Assembly (NCBI GenBank): GCA_037783415.1
Contig: JAZGTN010000069.1
Coordinates: 3,534,001-3,598,000 of the forward strand
Reading direction: 5' to 3'
Length of the DNA: 64,000 bases
Source of the DNA: Leptasterias polaris
Lineage: Eukaryota; Echinodermata; Asteroidea; Forcipulatida; Asteriidae
Shown here: in pieces, positions 12,001 through 24,823 of the stretch
How positions within the stretch are numbered: position 1 is the stretch's first letter
How the letters are laid out: every line of letters begins with the position of its first letter
Translations under genes and position numbers: made by a program
Notes under the pieces: model-generated
The model's database searches: none
What the model was told of the DNA's origin: nothing
What the model saw: the letters and a program-made list of their open reading frames with translations, nothing else

Positions 12001-15000
12001 GTTATTTGGGAGAACTGACACATGCAGATGATTTCTTCCATAATAAGTTTTTCACACATTAAAATGTGGTCACAAAATAAGATTTTTTTTTGTGCTACCA
12101 GCCTGATGATCATTGGAGAAAGCGTGGTGGTGGTAGACAAAGAAGGAAGACAATTCCTACTAAACCCATTGCTGGACTCAACTTATGGAGTATCATCAAG
12201 AATTGCATTGGAAAGGAGTTGTCCAAGATCCCTGTACCAGTAAGTGCACCTTTGCCAAATCTTATGGCCAATGTTGCAAGTAGATGTGCAACATCATGTT
12301 GCTGTCCTCCCTCCCAGTATAAACAATGTAACCAAACCAAACCTAGAAAGGATAACAGTGTACACGAATCATCATTTTTGGTATTAATAAGCATTAATAA
12401 AAAAGATTTTCAAACCATACAACAAGTACAGGAAGTATGACAAACATCAAATTTAGTGCATTACCAAGTTTCCGAAGAAAACATTTGCTTGATGAACTTG
12501 AACATTGAGAGTGCAATACTGTGGATGCCTACATTTAGTTTTCTTCAAGATCGAACTTTGATTTCACATGGTTTATGACAAATGTGTAGATAAATGTCAT
12601 TTCTTGTATGGTACATGTATGATTCAGGTGAATTTCAATGAGCCTCTGTCGATGATACAGCGTTTGGCTGAGGATTTAGAATATGCTGATATGCTACACT
12701 CTGCAGCTGAGTGTAAGACTACTGTAGAAGAGATGTGTTATGTAGCTGGCTTCACAATAGGTGCCTATGCATCTACTGCAGTCAGAAATACGAAGCCATT
12801 TAATCCACTACTAGGAGAGACCTATGAGTTTGATCGCTCAGATGACTTAGGATGGAGAGCGCTATGTGAGCAGGTAGGAACATTACTCATGTTTCGTTGA
12901 AGATTTACCAGACTGTGCGGTACTCAAACCTACATACATGTAGTTATTACCTGTGCCAAGGTATTGTACAACCCCCATATGCTGGTTTGCAAGAGTGCTG
13001 AATGTATTGCTCTTTTAATGAGTGTTCTCTTCAATTTTGCTCTTTGTTGTATGTCATCTCACATGTGAGTATTGCTGGGTGAGAAGATCATTTATTACTA
13101 ATATTATAAATCCGCCAAATAGCGGTATTCAAAATCATACATGCACAGATTTTACTCAACCAAAAAGTTGCAAGTAAATTGTCAGAGGTTCAGTTCTTCA
13201 ACACACAAAACTCCTAGATTGCAGCTTTGTATGTCAGTTTTGGATATGCTTCATCACTAATGGTCAAAACACATTGTTCTGCAGCACAGTGCTATGACCA
13301 ACATAAATACACAATGGACAGTCTGTGTATTGAGTAACCTTGTGGATGTACCCATTGGCATGTACACAGCACCCTATAATAATAATAATAATCAAAGTCT
13401 TATATAGCGCCGGTATCCGCCAATGCAGGCGCTCATGGCGCTTGCTAAAGAAATCTGCACTCTAGTCAGCTGAGCTCCAAGTGCACTGCTCGTTTATATC
13501 TAATAAAATAGTTATAGTTATTATGCTCTGTGGTCAAATTCACATGTCCATATCAAAATAATGTCAAAGGCAATGATTAGTTGTGCATGTTGAACAGGCG
13601 TGACATCACTTTGAAAGATCAGCGGACAATCAGATAAGAATTCTGCTTTAAAATGCAAACATGAAATTGACCAAATTGAAGCAAATTCTAAATACATTTG
13701 TTATGAAACCCAGATTCACTCTGTGTTACAGTTTGGAACTGTTTTTGTCATCTAGGCTATGGTAACTCACATCCAGTTTAATTGCACTGTTAGAAGGCCC
13801 CTTTATTTATATTGGTACATACATGTATGTCCATACATGTACATTGTATGTGTGTTTGGGTGTTTCCTGACATACATTGTACATGTATGGACCAAATTTC
13901 TTACTGTTCAGTACAAAAACCTCTTCCAAACACAGATAAAACCTTTGCTGAATAGAAATAGAGTACCAGATCAAAAATCATTAAACAAAATCCTGTGTGA
14001 CTGTTTGAATGCTATTTCTCTTTAAAATCATACCAGTTGGTAAAGCAGGGTTCTCAACTTGGTTGTGTTTGGTTTTGTATGTAGGTGAGCCACCACCCAC
14101 CAGCAGCAGCTATACATGTAGAGGCTAAGGATTGGACACTATGGACAGATATTACTATCGCTAGTAAATTCAGAGGCAAATACCTACAAGTCTTCCCTCA
14201 AGGTATTTTACATATCAAATTCAAGAGAACTGGCAGTTACTATACATACCGGAAAGTCACATCCACTGTGCATAACATCATCGTTGGAAAACTGTGGGTG
14301 GATCAGGTAGGTTGAAAGAAGTACAACACATAATACTAAGCTCAAAGTTACCAGTTACATTACATGATTGGTAATTATGAAACAACTAATCAGTTTATAT
14401 CTGAAAGCTAACTAATTATCAAGTTCATACCATTACAGACCATCCAGAGAAATAGTCTGGTCTGACCTCGGAGCACTAAGTTCCATTTTTGCACAAGCAA
14501 CACGTATGAAAATGCACCAAATCCCTGACAAAACAAAAACAGTTGTTTATTGTTTTCCCTTTAATATCTCTTAACTTGGTGGAATTTTCAAAGGTTGTTT
14601 GCATGGTTTATTTGTTGAAAACTTATGGTTAGAAATGACTTACTTCTTTTAACCAGTTCGACGCGGGATAAATTTTCACCGAATTTACCCCCCACGCGGG
14701 ATACTTTTGTGAATTTTGTTGAAAAAAAAAAAAAAGTGCAAGTGCTGGCATAATTTTATTCTTTATGACAATTTTCTGAAATAAAAAACTCTGTGATTTA
14801 AAAAAATCTGTCACAGTAGGGGAAAACACCTTCACATTTCTCTCTTTTTGTTTAAACTCACATTTTACCATCTCAAGATACGGATCCCTCAGAAAAATCT
14901 GCATTATTATCACTCACCTCAGCTCATATCATCGTGATCATCAGAACTGACTTCGATATAACCATGCTAACTTCAGAATTCTCGCTTTTTTCACTATTAT

Positions 15001-18000
15001 TTTCAAACTCTGAATTAGAACTATTGAACTATTACCCTTACTTTCCTCTGAACTAGATGAATCGGAATTAGAGGACCCTGACGATACAAAATATCAAAGA
15101 ATTTCCGTGTCATTATTGTACACGCGTTTTCTCATGGAGGCCGCCATCTTGATTTTGTCAACAAAATGTCATCTCAATCGTTGTGTTCATCGGCTGGCCC
15201 TGTGTCCATAAAAGTTCAATAGCGCCACCAATCGCTAGTAAATTACACTAGATATATCCCTGGTACCCCGCAATGCAACTACAACTGAATCCCATACACA
15301 ATTCGCACGCTGAGGGTAACGGCGATTCATATGTAAATTTGGCGAGTATACTCGTCATCCTAGTGTCAGTAAAAAATATTCCCGCGAGTTAACTCGTCAT
15401 TCGCGTCGAACTGGTTAAGAAAGGTTTTCCACCCTCATTTCCTATGAACTGCAGTGCCAGGCACTTTTTTCCTCAATCTATATTACCAAATGTAAATCCT
15501 AATGAGTAATATTAGAACGTGAAATTGGACACGATGAAGGAGGCTTACACTGTCCTTCTTACCTTTAACAGAGTGGAGAATGTGAAGTTGTCAACCATAC
15601 CACAAAAGAGTGCTGCAGAATCAACTACAAACCTTACAGCTATTTCTCAGGAGATATTCCTAGAAAAGTGAGTTCATGTGATTTGTTTTTGGGGAGTAAT
15701 TGTAGACCTGGCATTATAGCATTCATAACCAGCAGGGCTGTAATCTTTAGAGTGCAGACAGATGGAGCATAGATTTTCAATGTTTTAAATCCTCTAATCT
15801 GCTGTTACATCATTGTGTTAGTGCAAAAACCGCAAATCTCAAAATATAGCGTTATGAACATCATACATGTATGACATTAAAACTATCCTGGAGTCACACA
15901 CAAATCCTATGGCACTGAGATGCAATGTTTTTACACAGAGCCTCTCTTAAGATATTCGTTGCTACTACACAACCGAACTACAATGTATTTCCACTGACAC
16001 AACAATATGGTGTCATAATTGATTATCTTTCAGGTGACAGGTGTAGTAACTGATGCTAGTAACACAGCTAAGTTTATCTTATCTGGGACATGGGATCAGA
16101 AGATGGAATATGCTAAAGTACTTCATACCTCTCTGGATAAAGGCAGTCGAGCCAAGCCTCTCTACCAGACAGCTCCACCCAAAATATTATGGCAGAAAAA
16201 CCCACTGCCGTAAGTAGTAAAATAATTCAAACCTAGTAATATTTTAGAGGTAATATCAATACAGCTGTTGGTAATGCAAGCTGTTGGTTACTTTACTCAA
16301 CACTGTTAATCAGCGGGAAACTCTACATGGCATATTATTCAACTTCATGACGTGTAGGACATACAGTAGGTCTGGGCTTGGACATTTGTGATGTAAGTAA
16401 CACTTTAACTGATGTAATTATCAGTGATTAACAACATGTTATGAGTTTGTTATGCCAGTGTATAGCAAAACAGTACTTATTAGTCATAATAATAATAATA
16501 AACCGTTCTTATAAAGCGCTTTACACACAGAGTCCCAATGTGCTGTACAAAGTCAATTGAGAACAAACAAACAACATTAGTCAAAGTTTAATAAATGAGT
16601 TTTGAGAAGGCGTTTTAATTGATCCAGAGTTTGTGCGTCTTCGATGTTTTTGGGGAGTTTGTTCCAAAGAGTGGGAGAAGACATAGAAAAAGCATGCTGG
16701 CCGTATGACTTTGTCGATGCCAATGAACAGGCAAGTAGAGATTGTGGAGATCATGGAGAACTAACCTACGACTCTTCTCAAAGCCAACACATCTTCCATG
16801 TTTGTTCCCTTCAGGAATTACTAGTAAAAGTTATTTCATAATGTACAGTATGCCCTTTCCTTTTTGAATTCTTCAAAAAGCAAATCCACTGTGGGATTAG
16901 AACTAAGATTTTCCCCATTGTAGAGCAGATGTGTCACCACTAGACTATCAAGATGACCAGAGGTTAATCTGAATCCTATATAGTAGCAGTCACCAAAAAC
17001 AGTGAACTGATGTAATTAACACATTTACTGAAGGACCTGTGTTTACATTCCAGTGCCTGTGGTTTGTTCTCTCCTCAGGAATCAGACAACACTGAGTATA
17101 CATCCACACTGCAGTGTCGGGTGAATCAAAACCATACATAAATATGGATTCATTGTACCACATCAAATTATGTTGTCATATTTTGTGCTGGATTCATAAT
17201 ATATTTGTTGAATGTTACAGGCCCAATGCAGAGAACATGTATAACATGACAAGTTTCTGCATCACAATGAATGAATTTGAGTCTGGCACTGCCCCAACGG
17301 ATACACGTAACAGACCTGACCAACGGCTGATGGAAGAGGGCCTGTGGGATGATGCTAATAAAGAAAAACTACGACTAGAAGAGAAGCAACGAGTAACTAG
17401 GAGGAAACGGGAGGGTGAGGCTACAGCTGCAGCAGAAGCAGGTAAGTCTGCTCTGAACATCAGCTATGCAGAGTGCTCCTTATTAAATAGTGCCAGTATA
17501 GAGGTTCTGTCCCCTGAAAAGGTTTGTAGGTCTTGTCTGGGATAATTTGTCTTCTATATAAACTGTCTCTCACTCAGTCATTTTGTCTTCCTTACACAAT
17601 AGCAATTACTACTGCCTCCAACAGAATTGTTTGCAGTGGATTCTTGTTTGTTTTTCCCTTGTTGGAAAATTAATTCTGCGCCAATATTATGGCATGATTA
17701 ATTCCCTGCTATTGTGGCAGCAAATAGACATGTACACCTACATGTACGTAGCAAATAAGTTGGTCTTTAATATCAAAAATTAAGTCAGATAAATGTAGCA
17801 GAAACAAAATTATCACATTTGTTTGACTGTTTACAAACATCTAACAATGTTAAATTTGAGTTTGGTTTGGTGGCGGTTACGTAATCCCCATAGAAACACA
17901 TAAATGTTAGAAAATCTTAATACACAGTATACCTGTGTGCAAATCAATTAACAATAGATCGATCCATTAAGCCCCGCCTCCTTACGAGTTGACCAATCAC

Positions 18001-18458
18001 AGCCACGAAACCCGATCAACATTAGTGCAAAGATCACCAAACGGCTCAAATGGTGATCGGATTTCGCGGTTGTGATTGGTCAATGAGAAATGGGCGTGGC
18101 TTAATGGATCGGTGTATTAAACCATGCATAAAGCTGCTCAAAACTATTGGGTATGCTCCACACTTGATACTATGTCCTCATTTAAATCAATTCATGTCAT
18201 TTATACCAATGGTCTAGTTCTAAAACATCGGCACTAATTTCAAACCCATAAAGATTCTTCATAAGTCCAGAAAATATGACTGAACATTTTAACTCTTGGT
18301 TTGTTCTGATTTCAGGAAAGCCATGTGAAAGTTACAAACCAATCTGGTTTGACCGCAAGATGGATCCTTTAAACAAAGCAATCACATATGTGTATAATAA
18401 CAAATACTGGGACTCTAAGGAGAAAGGTGACTGGGAACAATGCCCAGATATCTTCTAG
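8995..18458 (+). CDS. OSBP: Oxysterol-binding protein (OSBP/OSBP2 type), last nine exons, 5' incomplete
   Basis: Family role: OSBP exchanges sterol for PI4P between the ER and trans-Golgi membranes. Nine exons join in frame to 484 residues plus a stop: 8995-9091, 9426-9543, 12102-12239, 12628-12873, 14085-14306, 15572-15667, 16034-16209, 17221-17441 and 18316-18458. Every junction is AG/GT and the phases agree. In the joined product, residues 11-17 read EFYDATE, an excellent FFAT motif for binding VAP proteins in the ER. The ORD starts near residue 97 (LNLWSIIKNCIGKEL). The PFNPLLGETYE motif follows, and the family fingerprint EQVSHHPP spans residues 198-205, split by an intron. The protein ends in CPDIF, like vertebrate OSBPs. 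The N-terminal PH domain and coiled coil are missing because their exons lie upstream or were not recognised. OSBP versus OSBP2 cannot be decided here. No frameshift or stop was found. Confidence 0.95.
9426..9543 (+). CDS. OSBP: OSBP exon, linker before the ORD
   Basis: Acceptor ttgcag ends at 9425 and donor GTAAGT starts at 9544. It encodes RTGSDISGNSIASSEGESR followed by an acidic, Ser-rich stretch. RTGS-DISG resembles the vertebrate OSBP linker. It ends in phase 0. Confidence 0.9.
9785..11240 (-). mobile_element. CR1/L2-like LINE fragment in an OSBP intron, antisense
   Basis: The minus strand from about 11235 to 10492 encodes the end of a non-LTR reverse transcriptase: STKSKIMHISRKHSLNPPVY, LSWNNHIKNVV..ANRTLGLI, then ALERVQKRATRFILGQ and LFPRLWSSLPENIR. 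There is a stop in the YLGV-like motif (near 11093) and a frameshift near 10930. An A/T-rich tail with ATT and AAAT repeats fills 9785-10480. It lies antisense in the intron 9544-12101. Confidence 0.85.
12102..12239 (+). CDS. OSBP: OSBP exon, start of ORD (lid region)
   Basis: 138 bases in phase 0. A basic stretch (RKRGGGRQRRKTIPTKP) is followed by LNLWSIIKNCIGKELSKIP, the start of the oxysterol-binding domain. Donor GTAAGT starts at 12240. Confidence 0.95.
12628..12873 (+). CDS. OSBP: OSBP exon, ORD core
   Basis: 246 bases in phase 0, beginning VNFNEPLSMIQRLAEDLEYA and including KPFNPLLGETYEFDR, the most conserved ORD block. It ends CEQ, the first half of the EQVSHHPP fingerprint. Confidence 0.97.
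13376..13490 (-). mobile_element. Retroposon 3' fragment with (AAT)n tail
   Basis: AATAATAATAAT is followed by TTATATAGCGCC, the reverse of the tail type at 8680-8727. It lies in an OSBP intron. Confidence 0.55.
14085..14306 (+). CDS. OSBP: OSBP exon, PI4P-binding histidines
   Basis: 222 bases in phase 0. It begins VSHHPPAAAIHVEAKDWTLW. In the family the paired histidines contact the PI4P headgroup. It also has SKFRGKYLQVFPQG and STVHNIIVGKLWVDQ. Confidence 0.97.
14649..15418. mobile_element. TTAA-flanked, piggyBac-like non-autonomous element
   Basis: TTAACCAGTTCGACGCG at the left is mirrored by CGCGTCGAACTGGTTAA at the right; TTAA duplicates are at 14649-14652 and 15415-15418. The minus strand between 15140 and 14890 has broken Asp/Ser/Glu-rich frames after an ATG, reminiscent of the acidic N-terminus of piggyBac transposases. 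That reading is tentative. It lies in an OSBP intron. Confidence 0.75.
15572..15667 (+). CDS. OSBP: OSBP exon, ORD
   Basis: 96 bases in phase 0, encoding SGECEVVNHTTKECCRINYK then PYSYFSGDIPRK. The YKPYSYFS block is conserved in OSBP. It lies directly after a TTAA-flanked repeat in the preceding intron. Confidence 0.95.
16034..16209 (+). CDS. OSBP: OSBP exon, ORD
   Basis: 176 bases, encoding VTGVVTDASNTAKFILSGTW then DQKMEYAKV and ending in KNPLP. It ends in phase 2. Donor GTAAGT starts at 16210. Confidence 0.95.
16484..16850 (-). mobile_element. Dispersed repeat with (AAT)n end
   Basis: AATAATAATAA at 16486 is followed by TTATAAAGCGCTTTACACA and a moderately complex body to about 16850. 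The AAT end is characteristic of a retroposon tail in antisense. It lies in an OSBP intron. Confidence 0.5.
17221..17441 (+). CDS. OSBP: OSBP exon, C-terminal ORD
   Basis: 221 bases. It begins PNAENMYNMTSFCITMNEFE and has the conserved ESGTAPTDTRNRPDQRLMEE, then a charged Lys/Arg/Glu helix. It ends in phase 1 before GTAAGT. Confidence 0.95.
17948..18120. mobile_element. TTAA-flanked foldback MITE, 173 bp
   Basis: The arms share CGATCCATTAAGCC / GGCTTAATGGATCG, and TTAA lies at 17948-17951 and 18117-18120. It lies in the last OSBP intron, about 195 bases before the terminal exon. Confidence 0.75.
18316..18458 (+). CDS. OSBP: OSBP terminal exon
   Basis: Acceptor ttcag ends at 18315. It encodes GKPCESYKPIWFDRKMDPLN and ends GDWEQCPDIF before TAG at 18456-18458. 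Confidence 0.97.
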
Positions 18459-19560
18459 GACATTATAGACAGCTGCACGACCCGACACTATGGAGTCTAC
18501 AATAAGGCTTGCTTGAATAAGTGTTTGGTAGCAACGGCGCAAGGGACATCAGTAATCATTGTGTATAATTTGCTCCATTTGAACTCGTCTGAATCTGTGA
18601 GGTAATTTTCTCTGAAGGTCAAGATGTTCTTTGCAATCATTCACATTCACAGGAAGTATGAACTGACACTAAAGCTAATATGTTCATTAGCAGTAACTAA
18701 CCACTTGTTGAAAATAACCCCAAAGTTGATTAAAATTGTAGACAGTAATCATTTACAAAGCATGATTGATAGTTATGCATTACATGATCATTTTAGCATC
18801 CTTGTGTGATCCATATCTTTACAGTTATTGTTCAAAACAGTGAAAGCAGTGCCTGTGTTTTCTCAAATGGAATCAACGGGGTGAGAAATTCCTAGCTCTG
18901 CTGAAAGTATAGCTGCATTTACCAACTGTTCACTGAATATGTACATCTCCTTTAAACTGGCTATATGGACTTGCATTTCCTGGGTCCAATGTCATGGCTC
19001 TGCGTACCTTGGTATTTTCTGTGCTTTGCAGGTCACCATAAGCAGCAGAGCTATTACATTGGACCATGGTTTATTTGGTACCTTTGGCTTGTTGGGAAGT
19101 TTAGGTATTGAAACCAAGGGGGAGTGGGGTACACTTAAGTGGGTGCTGACTAATAATGATCGTTTGCAGAGCTCATCGATAGTTTCTGGATATCAGTTCA
19201 GAAGCTTACCTTTTATATACTCGAACAATTGCCATGAACATTTGATCTATCTGAAGTACTACCATGTGTTATTTCTACAAGAACATTTTCAAAACACTCC
19301 CTTCTCAGTTCAATTTGCAAAACTTACACAAACAAAATCTATGCCAAGAAAACAGTGTAAGTTGGTGTTTTTCAAATATATTGTTTACTAATTTGATGAA
19401 CATTTTCAGTTTGTTTTTGTTTGTTTGTTTTTTTAAACTAGAAGATGGGAAAAATATGCTTTTTCTCTAAAGATCATATTGATGTACACATTATGAATTC
19501 ATTATAGTAAGATGGATGCTGCAATTGTCTACAAAATAAACTCTCCAATATTGTCTTGTT
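18459..19560 (+). other. Probable OSBP 3' UTR
   Basis: Non-coding sequence after the OSBP stop. The first canonical AATAAA on this strand is at 19535-19540, a candidate polyadenylation signal. The true 3' end is unproven and could lie farther down. Confidence 0.4.
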
Positions 19561-19690
19561 AGATTGCATTGTTCTGCTGACATTTTCCGACTGCATAGTT
19601 ATCGTTTTGATGATCACCTGCGCATAATTTAGTTGTGCAGCAACTGTTATGCTATACAGTGTACATCACGTGTGGACATCTTCTTCAAAC

Positions 19691-20084
19691 TTAAAGGGAC
19701 ACGTTGCCTTGGATCGGGCGAGTTGGGCTATGAAAAGCATTTTGTAACCCGTTTGTTATAAAATGAATATGGTTAGAAAGATGTTTTAAAAGTAGAATAC
19801 AATAATCCACACAAAGTTGCCTCGAAATTGCGTGGTTTTTCTTTTACTTTGCGAACTAACACGGTCCGCCATATTGTGGAATATAAAAAAAATGGCGGGC
19901 CGAGTTAGTTCACGATGTAAAAGGAAAACCACGCAATTTCGAGGCAAATTTGTGTGGATTATTATATTTTACTTTTAAAACATCATTCTAACCATTTCCA
20001 TTTCATAACAAACGGTTTCAAACGCTTTTCATAGCCCAACTCGCCCAACTCGCCCAACTCGCCTTGGGCAACATATCCCTTTAA
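19691..20084. mobile_element. TTAA-flanked foldback MITE, copy 1 of the AGGGACACGTTGCC family
   Basis: After TTAA the left arm reads AGGGACACGTTGCCTTGG. The right arm is its approximate reverse complement, ending at TTAA 20081-20084. The arms are about 170 bases. A CGCCCAACT unit is repeated at the right end. Confidence 0.85.
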
Positions 20085-23000
20085 GGTTTTTGTATCTGGC
20101 AGTTCTTGGGTCAGAAACTGATAATTCTAACAAGATTATGTTTTTATTACAAAAGCCATCAAATAAAAAGTACATGCAGCTCAGTGCATTTTCAGTCATT
20201 GGGTTTGGTTTTGGGTTTTGGTTTACATTTGAGCCAGTTTGTGTGGAGTGGGTGTGGCTTACAGTCGAATTGCATCATACTTATGAACAAGATTACTAGG
20301 CAGCACTCAAGGCTAAGCTTTGTATTACACTCATGTACAAGGAGTTTGTTAACAGCCTCCTCTAGTGTTGGATGATTAGTGTGGTGGGTCTGGATTGTGA
20401 TGTCACAATACTTGTCAGAAGTGAAATGTTTGAAGTTCGGAGTAAAGTATTCAGAATTATTAATTTTTAAAGGCAAGATATGATATGATGTAAATGATGT
20501 ACATGTGTACATACTGCCAGATTTTATAGCTGTTTCAGAAAGGCCCATTGAAGATAGCAATGACTTGCACGGTCTATGCCTTGCCAGTGTCTAGAATCCA
20601 AATATAACTTAAGCACTGTAACTAGGTTGTGTCTGAATTGGTGACTATGGCTGGATTGGTCAACTCCACATAAGGTATTCTTCTCAGGACGTTTGAATAT
20701 TGACATGTCACAATTAATGAATTACCTGAAACAATACTGATTGCCTAGTGCATCAAAGCCTCAAGTTTATTATTATTATTTTTTTTTAAGCACTTTAAAA
20801 TGAAAATTTCAATGAGTATTGTATGGGGTAACAAAGCCAATACCATGGCTACATACATGTAGGGAATTGTTGCCATGAAATACCATGCTGAGCATTGCTT
20901 CAAAAGTACCAGTAAATGACTAAACTTGATATGCTGTAAAACCTAAGCCCCCTACCAAGTTTGTACAAATTAATGCTTGACTTAATGTACATAATTCAAA
21001 TCTATGTGTAAGAGATTTTGTACAAACTATGCATTACGTGAACATGTAGTGATGTTATGTAAGAAGTAACAATGTTCATTTGGTAAACAAAGCTTTATTT
21101 GCATATCGAACCAAATACTCAGAATCAAAATACATGTACATCTACATTGTACCTAATCCTTTTATAAACCTGTGCATTGCTGCAGCTTTTTTTCTGCTTG
21201 TTGATTCTCCCCCCAAAATGCTCCACTTTCTGCTTGAACGGTTTAGTATGTTTTATGTGGCATACACTGCTACCAAATGAGACAGATTAGACTTGTACAT
21301 GTAAGAGAAGAATCATGAGTGATGTTGCAGACCATACATTGAGGTAAAACAACAATACTTGTATTGAATATGCAGCTTTCGGTGTATTGTGTTGCAAACA
21401 ACAATGATGATGACAATTATTTGTATGTGACTGGATATGACTAGCATGAATGTATAAATGTATCGGTCTTTATTATGACGACGTAAGGGGTACATGTTAA
21501 TATTTACCTAGCCATTAACTATTTTAATGTATAATAAATTAAATAGCAAGATATTTGTGTGTGGTAAAAAATACAATCTTTGCCTGGCAGAAATAGTGTA
21601 GTATGTATCTAGACATTCACTTTATTTGTGAACAGTGTGACATAATTTTGGATATCAATTCAGGTGATATTAGAATAAGAAATGTACCATAACGTCAAAG
21701 AGCTTGGAATCATGGGGGAAACCTCAATATCTTTATGTCTAGCTGGAAATGTCTGACAAGAACAATCTACACAACAAAGTATATGATTTTACCGCATTTA
21801 TACATTGATACCTCACCATGCAATGCCTCAAAAGACATTACGTACACATGCAAAGAATGAAATATGTTTTCTGTATTGTGAGTCATCGTTTGTAATGCTC
21901 ATTCCAATGCACTGTAACAAGGTGAGATCTGGGCCAAGTTGATGGCTTGCTTACCACTCTGTGCTTAGGATTGAAATTCCTAGTTTTCTATGCTAGCAAT
22001 GTAAGCTGGGAATCCTCATTGATTATGTAGGCATTCCAGCCTGTTGTAAACCCAGGAAGAAAGGGTTACTTTAAGGCATAATGCATGACAATTAAACAAA
22101 ATAAACTGGTGATTTTTAGTTTTCTGTACTTCATACCAGTCATTAGTACAAATTTTCCAGAGACATGTCTAAAATACTACAATATGCAAGAAATCTGTCC
22201 CCATATTCAGTTGTTATGTATTTTAATTTGCCAAATGAACCGTCACAAAATCACTTAATTTGAATGTTCTCATGTTGTTTGTGTGGTATGCTTATTGAAA
22301 ACTGAAGTACCACACTTAAAGCAATGGATTTTCTGCTACACACAGCTGAAATGCTTTAGCATTAGACTCTAATGTTGTGTTTTCACAAATGGCAACCACT
22401 TGACATACCCCCCCCCCCCCCAATGTTGTCTTTGTTTTTGTAAAGACCTTAAGCTGAAGTTGATTGCCATTCCTTATAATGTATAGCTTGAATAGAAGCC
22501 AGATTGTTTGATAGCTTAACCAGCCCATCTTTTGTTTAGTAGACTCCAGCATGGTTATTCTTCCTTTGCCTTTCTTTATATTCTCAGATCTTCCATTGTC
22601 TAATTATTTTCCTGTATGTGTTTTTGCTTTGTGGACCTTATAATTCATGTTGTATGATGTTAATACAATATTATGATTAGTATAATTCCTCTGTTCAAAT
22701 AAGGTCAGCTTAAAAATGTGAATCGGTATTTCAATCCATGTATGCTTACATATGAGTGGGAAATTAATTTAAGAATAAAAATATTTAAACATGGCACGCT
22801 TGTATTATATAACTGTCAGAAATTTGTTGTTTCCACATTGACAAATGTGTTGAAACAACCCATTCAATCTACATGTAAATTATTTCTATTGCCATGTATA
22901 AAATAGCAGTTTGTTTATAAATCATGATAAAACAGCATCATTTGTTTTTACTTGTACAATTTATTTTAGAAGGCTGTTTGGGGGATTTGATTATATTTTT

Positions 23001-24655
23001 GTTGATTATGAAATGGCAAGTATTTTCAATGCAGTGTGTGAGTGCATAGAGTGAGTGGCACCTGTGGGGGGCACCTGTGGGGGGCTCTTCATCTTTGGGT
23101 AGTATTTCTCCTGTGTTTCTTTTTGGTTTTTAGATTGATTATCTGCAGAGGGTTGTTTCAGTGTGTCTTTGATCCCTGGGTCCTCTTGTATCTCACATGT
23201 TTCTCAACCCTGTCAGAATTTATTGGAGGGCACAATGTCTATATGCAATGAGGCTGTATCTGAATTGGTGGCTACAGCTATGACTGTCGCTAAGGATGTG
23301 CTATACTTCAACACATGATGACGAAGAAATCCAGCTGTAACCGTGGCTTTAGCCATAGATGTAGCAATGACAAATAATGCGATCATTCAGGGCGCCATAT
23401 TTCTGACATATTATATTTTCTATTCCATAGTTACCTGTGTGTTGACCACAATGATCAGTGTTATGTGAGTCACCATGGAATGTAATCCTTGCAGTTACAG
23501 GTTTTTGTTTTTTCTGTTGCAAATTGTTCAGGATTTTCTCATAGTTGGTTTACATGTTTGACATTCAATAATTAGTTCTTGTAATACCCTACAAACAAGG
23601 GACTTCCCGGGTGTCAACTGACCTAAATTTGTCATTCCAACCCTCACAGGCTTGTCAAAATAAGTGTTTCAGTCATATTAACATGGTTGGTAATAATGAG
23701 GATGGAATTAATATTTATAAAATTAAGACACTTTAATTTTATCTTAAAATAGTTGACAATAATAGTTATCCAACCTGTGCCTGTAGTAAATATGATTTTA
23801 TACAATTCCTGATGTAAGTTATTAATTAGGAATGCAGCGGAAAAGTAATTAATTTCATGCCAGAATCTGGTAAATATACATTCCGTTGGTAGCTTAGTTC
23901 CCCTTTGGAAGTTTTTTTGTTAAATGTGAAGATTAACCGTGGCTCGCTAGTCCTCTTGTATATTGTAATGACACTGAAACAAGTGCAATACTTGTAACAA
24001 GATGAAAACTTAATTTCTAACAGAAAATATGAAAGTAAAATTATTGATTTGAAATTGATTGCTCTGGTTTCATTTGTATTTGTCAATTAAATCTTGTAGA
24101 TTGGAATAATGATAAACATCAAGTATGAATGTGAAACCTACTTCAGCCCATACTTGGGAAGTCATAGTATTTATCGCTTACTATATGACAGCTTTGCAAT
24201 AAAATCTTGCAAGATGTCTGCCACTGAAGAACAATGTGTATTGGGAGAAAGCAAGCAGAAATGCTCATTAGGAAAATCAAATTGTGCATGAAAAATCACC
24301 ACATTTTGGAAGATATCATTCAATTCTTGATATTACAACATGTACAGACCACTGATTAGTAGAGACAGATAAAAGTTGATAACAGAATGAATCAAGAAAA
24401 CTGAATTCCACCATCTCCTTAAAAAAGAAAATGGCTAACAGCGAGGACTTTTACATCTGATTTTTGGCTCACGGTAAGTTGAAATTGGGCAATAATAAAA
24501 ACAATGGTTGAAAAATGAGGCATTAGTCCAACTATGTGATATATTTATAAAAAAATGGTTAATCCACAAGATCAAGTATAGATTACCATTCATCTATCCA
24601 AAGGAATAGCAAGGAACATTGTAATTAGTGAGACCCAAGACAGCTGGCTGACCAA
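20085..24655. other. Intergenic or 3' UTR sequence, no gene seen
   Basis: AT-rich, with TACATGTA runs and poly-C near 22410-22422. No frame with exon signals or family resemblance was found. Confidence 0.5.
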
Positions 24656-24809
24656 TACGCCTCTCTTAATATTCATGCATGACGTCATAATTCTTACTTA
24701 AAATGAGGCTATAGGCGCGCGTCCGCCACCACTTGCAGTGGCTGCGCCTATGGCCTCGTTTTGGGTTAGAATTGTGACGTACTCGAGCATAAATATTAAG
24801 AGAGGCGTA
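24656..24809. mobile_element. TA-flanked foldback MITE, 154 bp
   Basis: TACGCCTCTCTTAATATT at the left is mirrored by AATATTAAGAGAGGCGTA at the right, and the centre is also complementary. TA ends suggest a Tc1/mariner-type mobiliser. Confidence 0.85.
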
Positions 24810-24823
24810 TGAAGATGGCTCTT

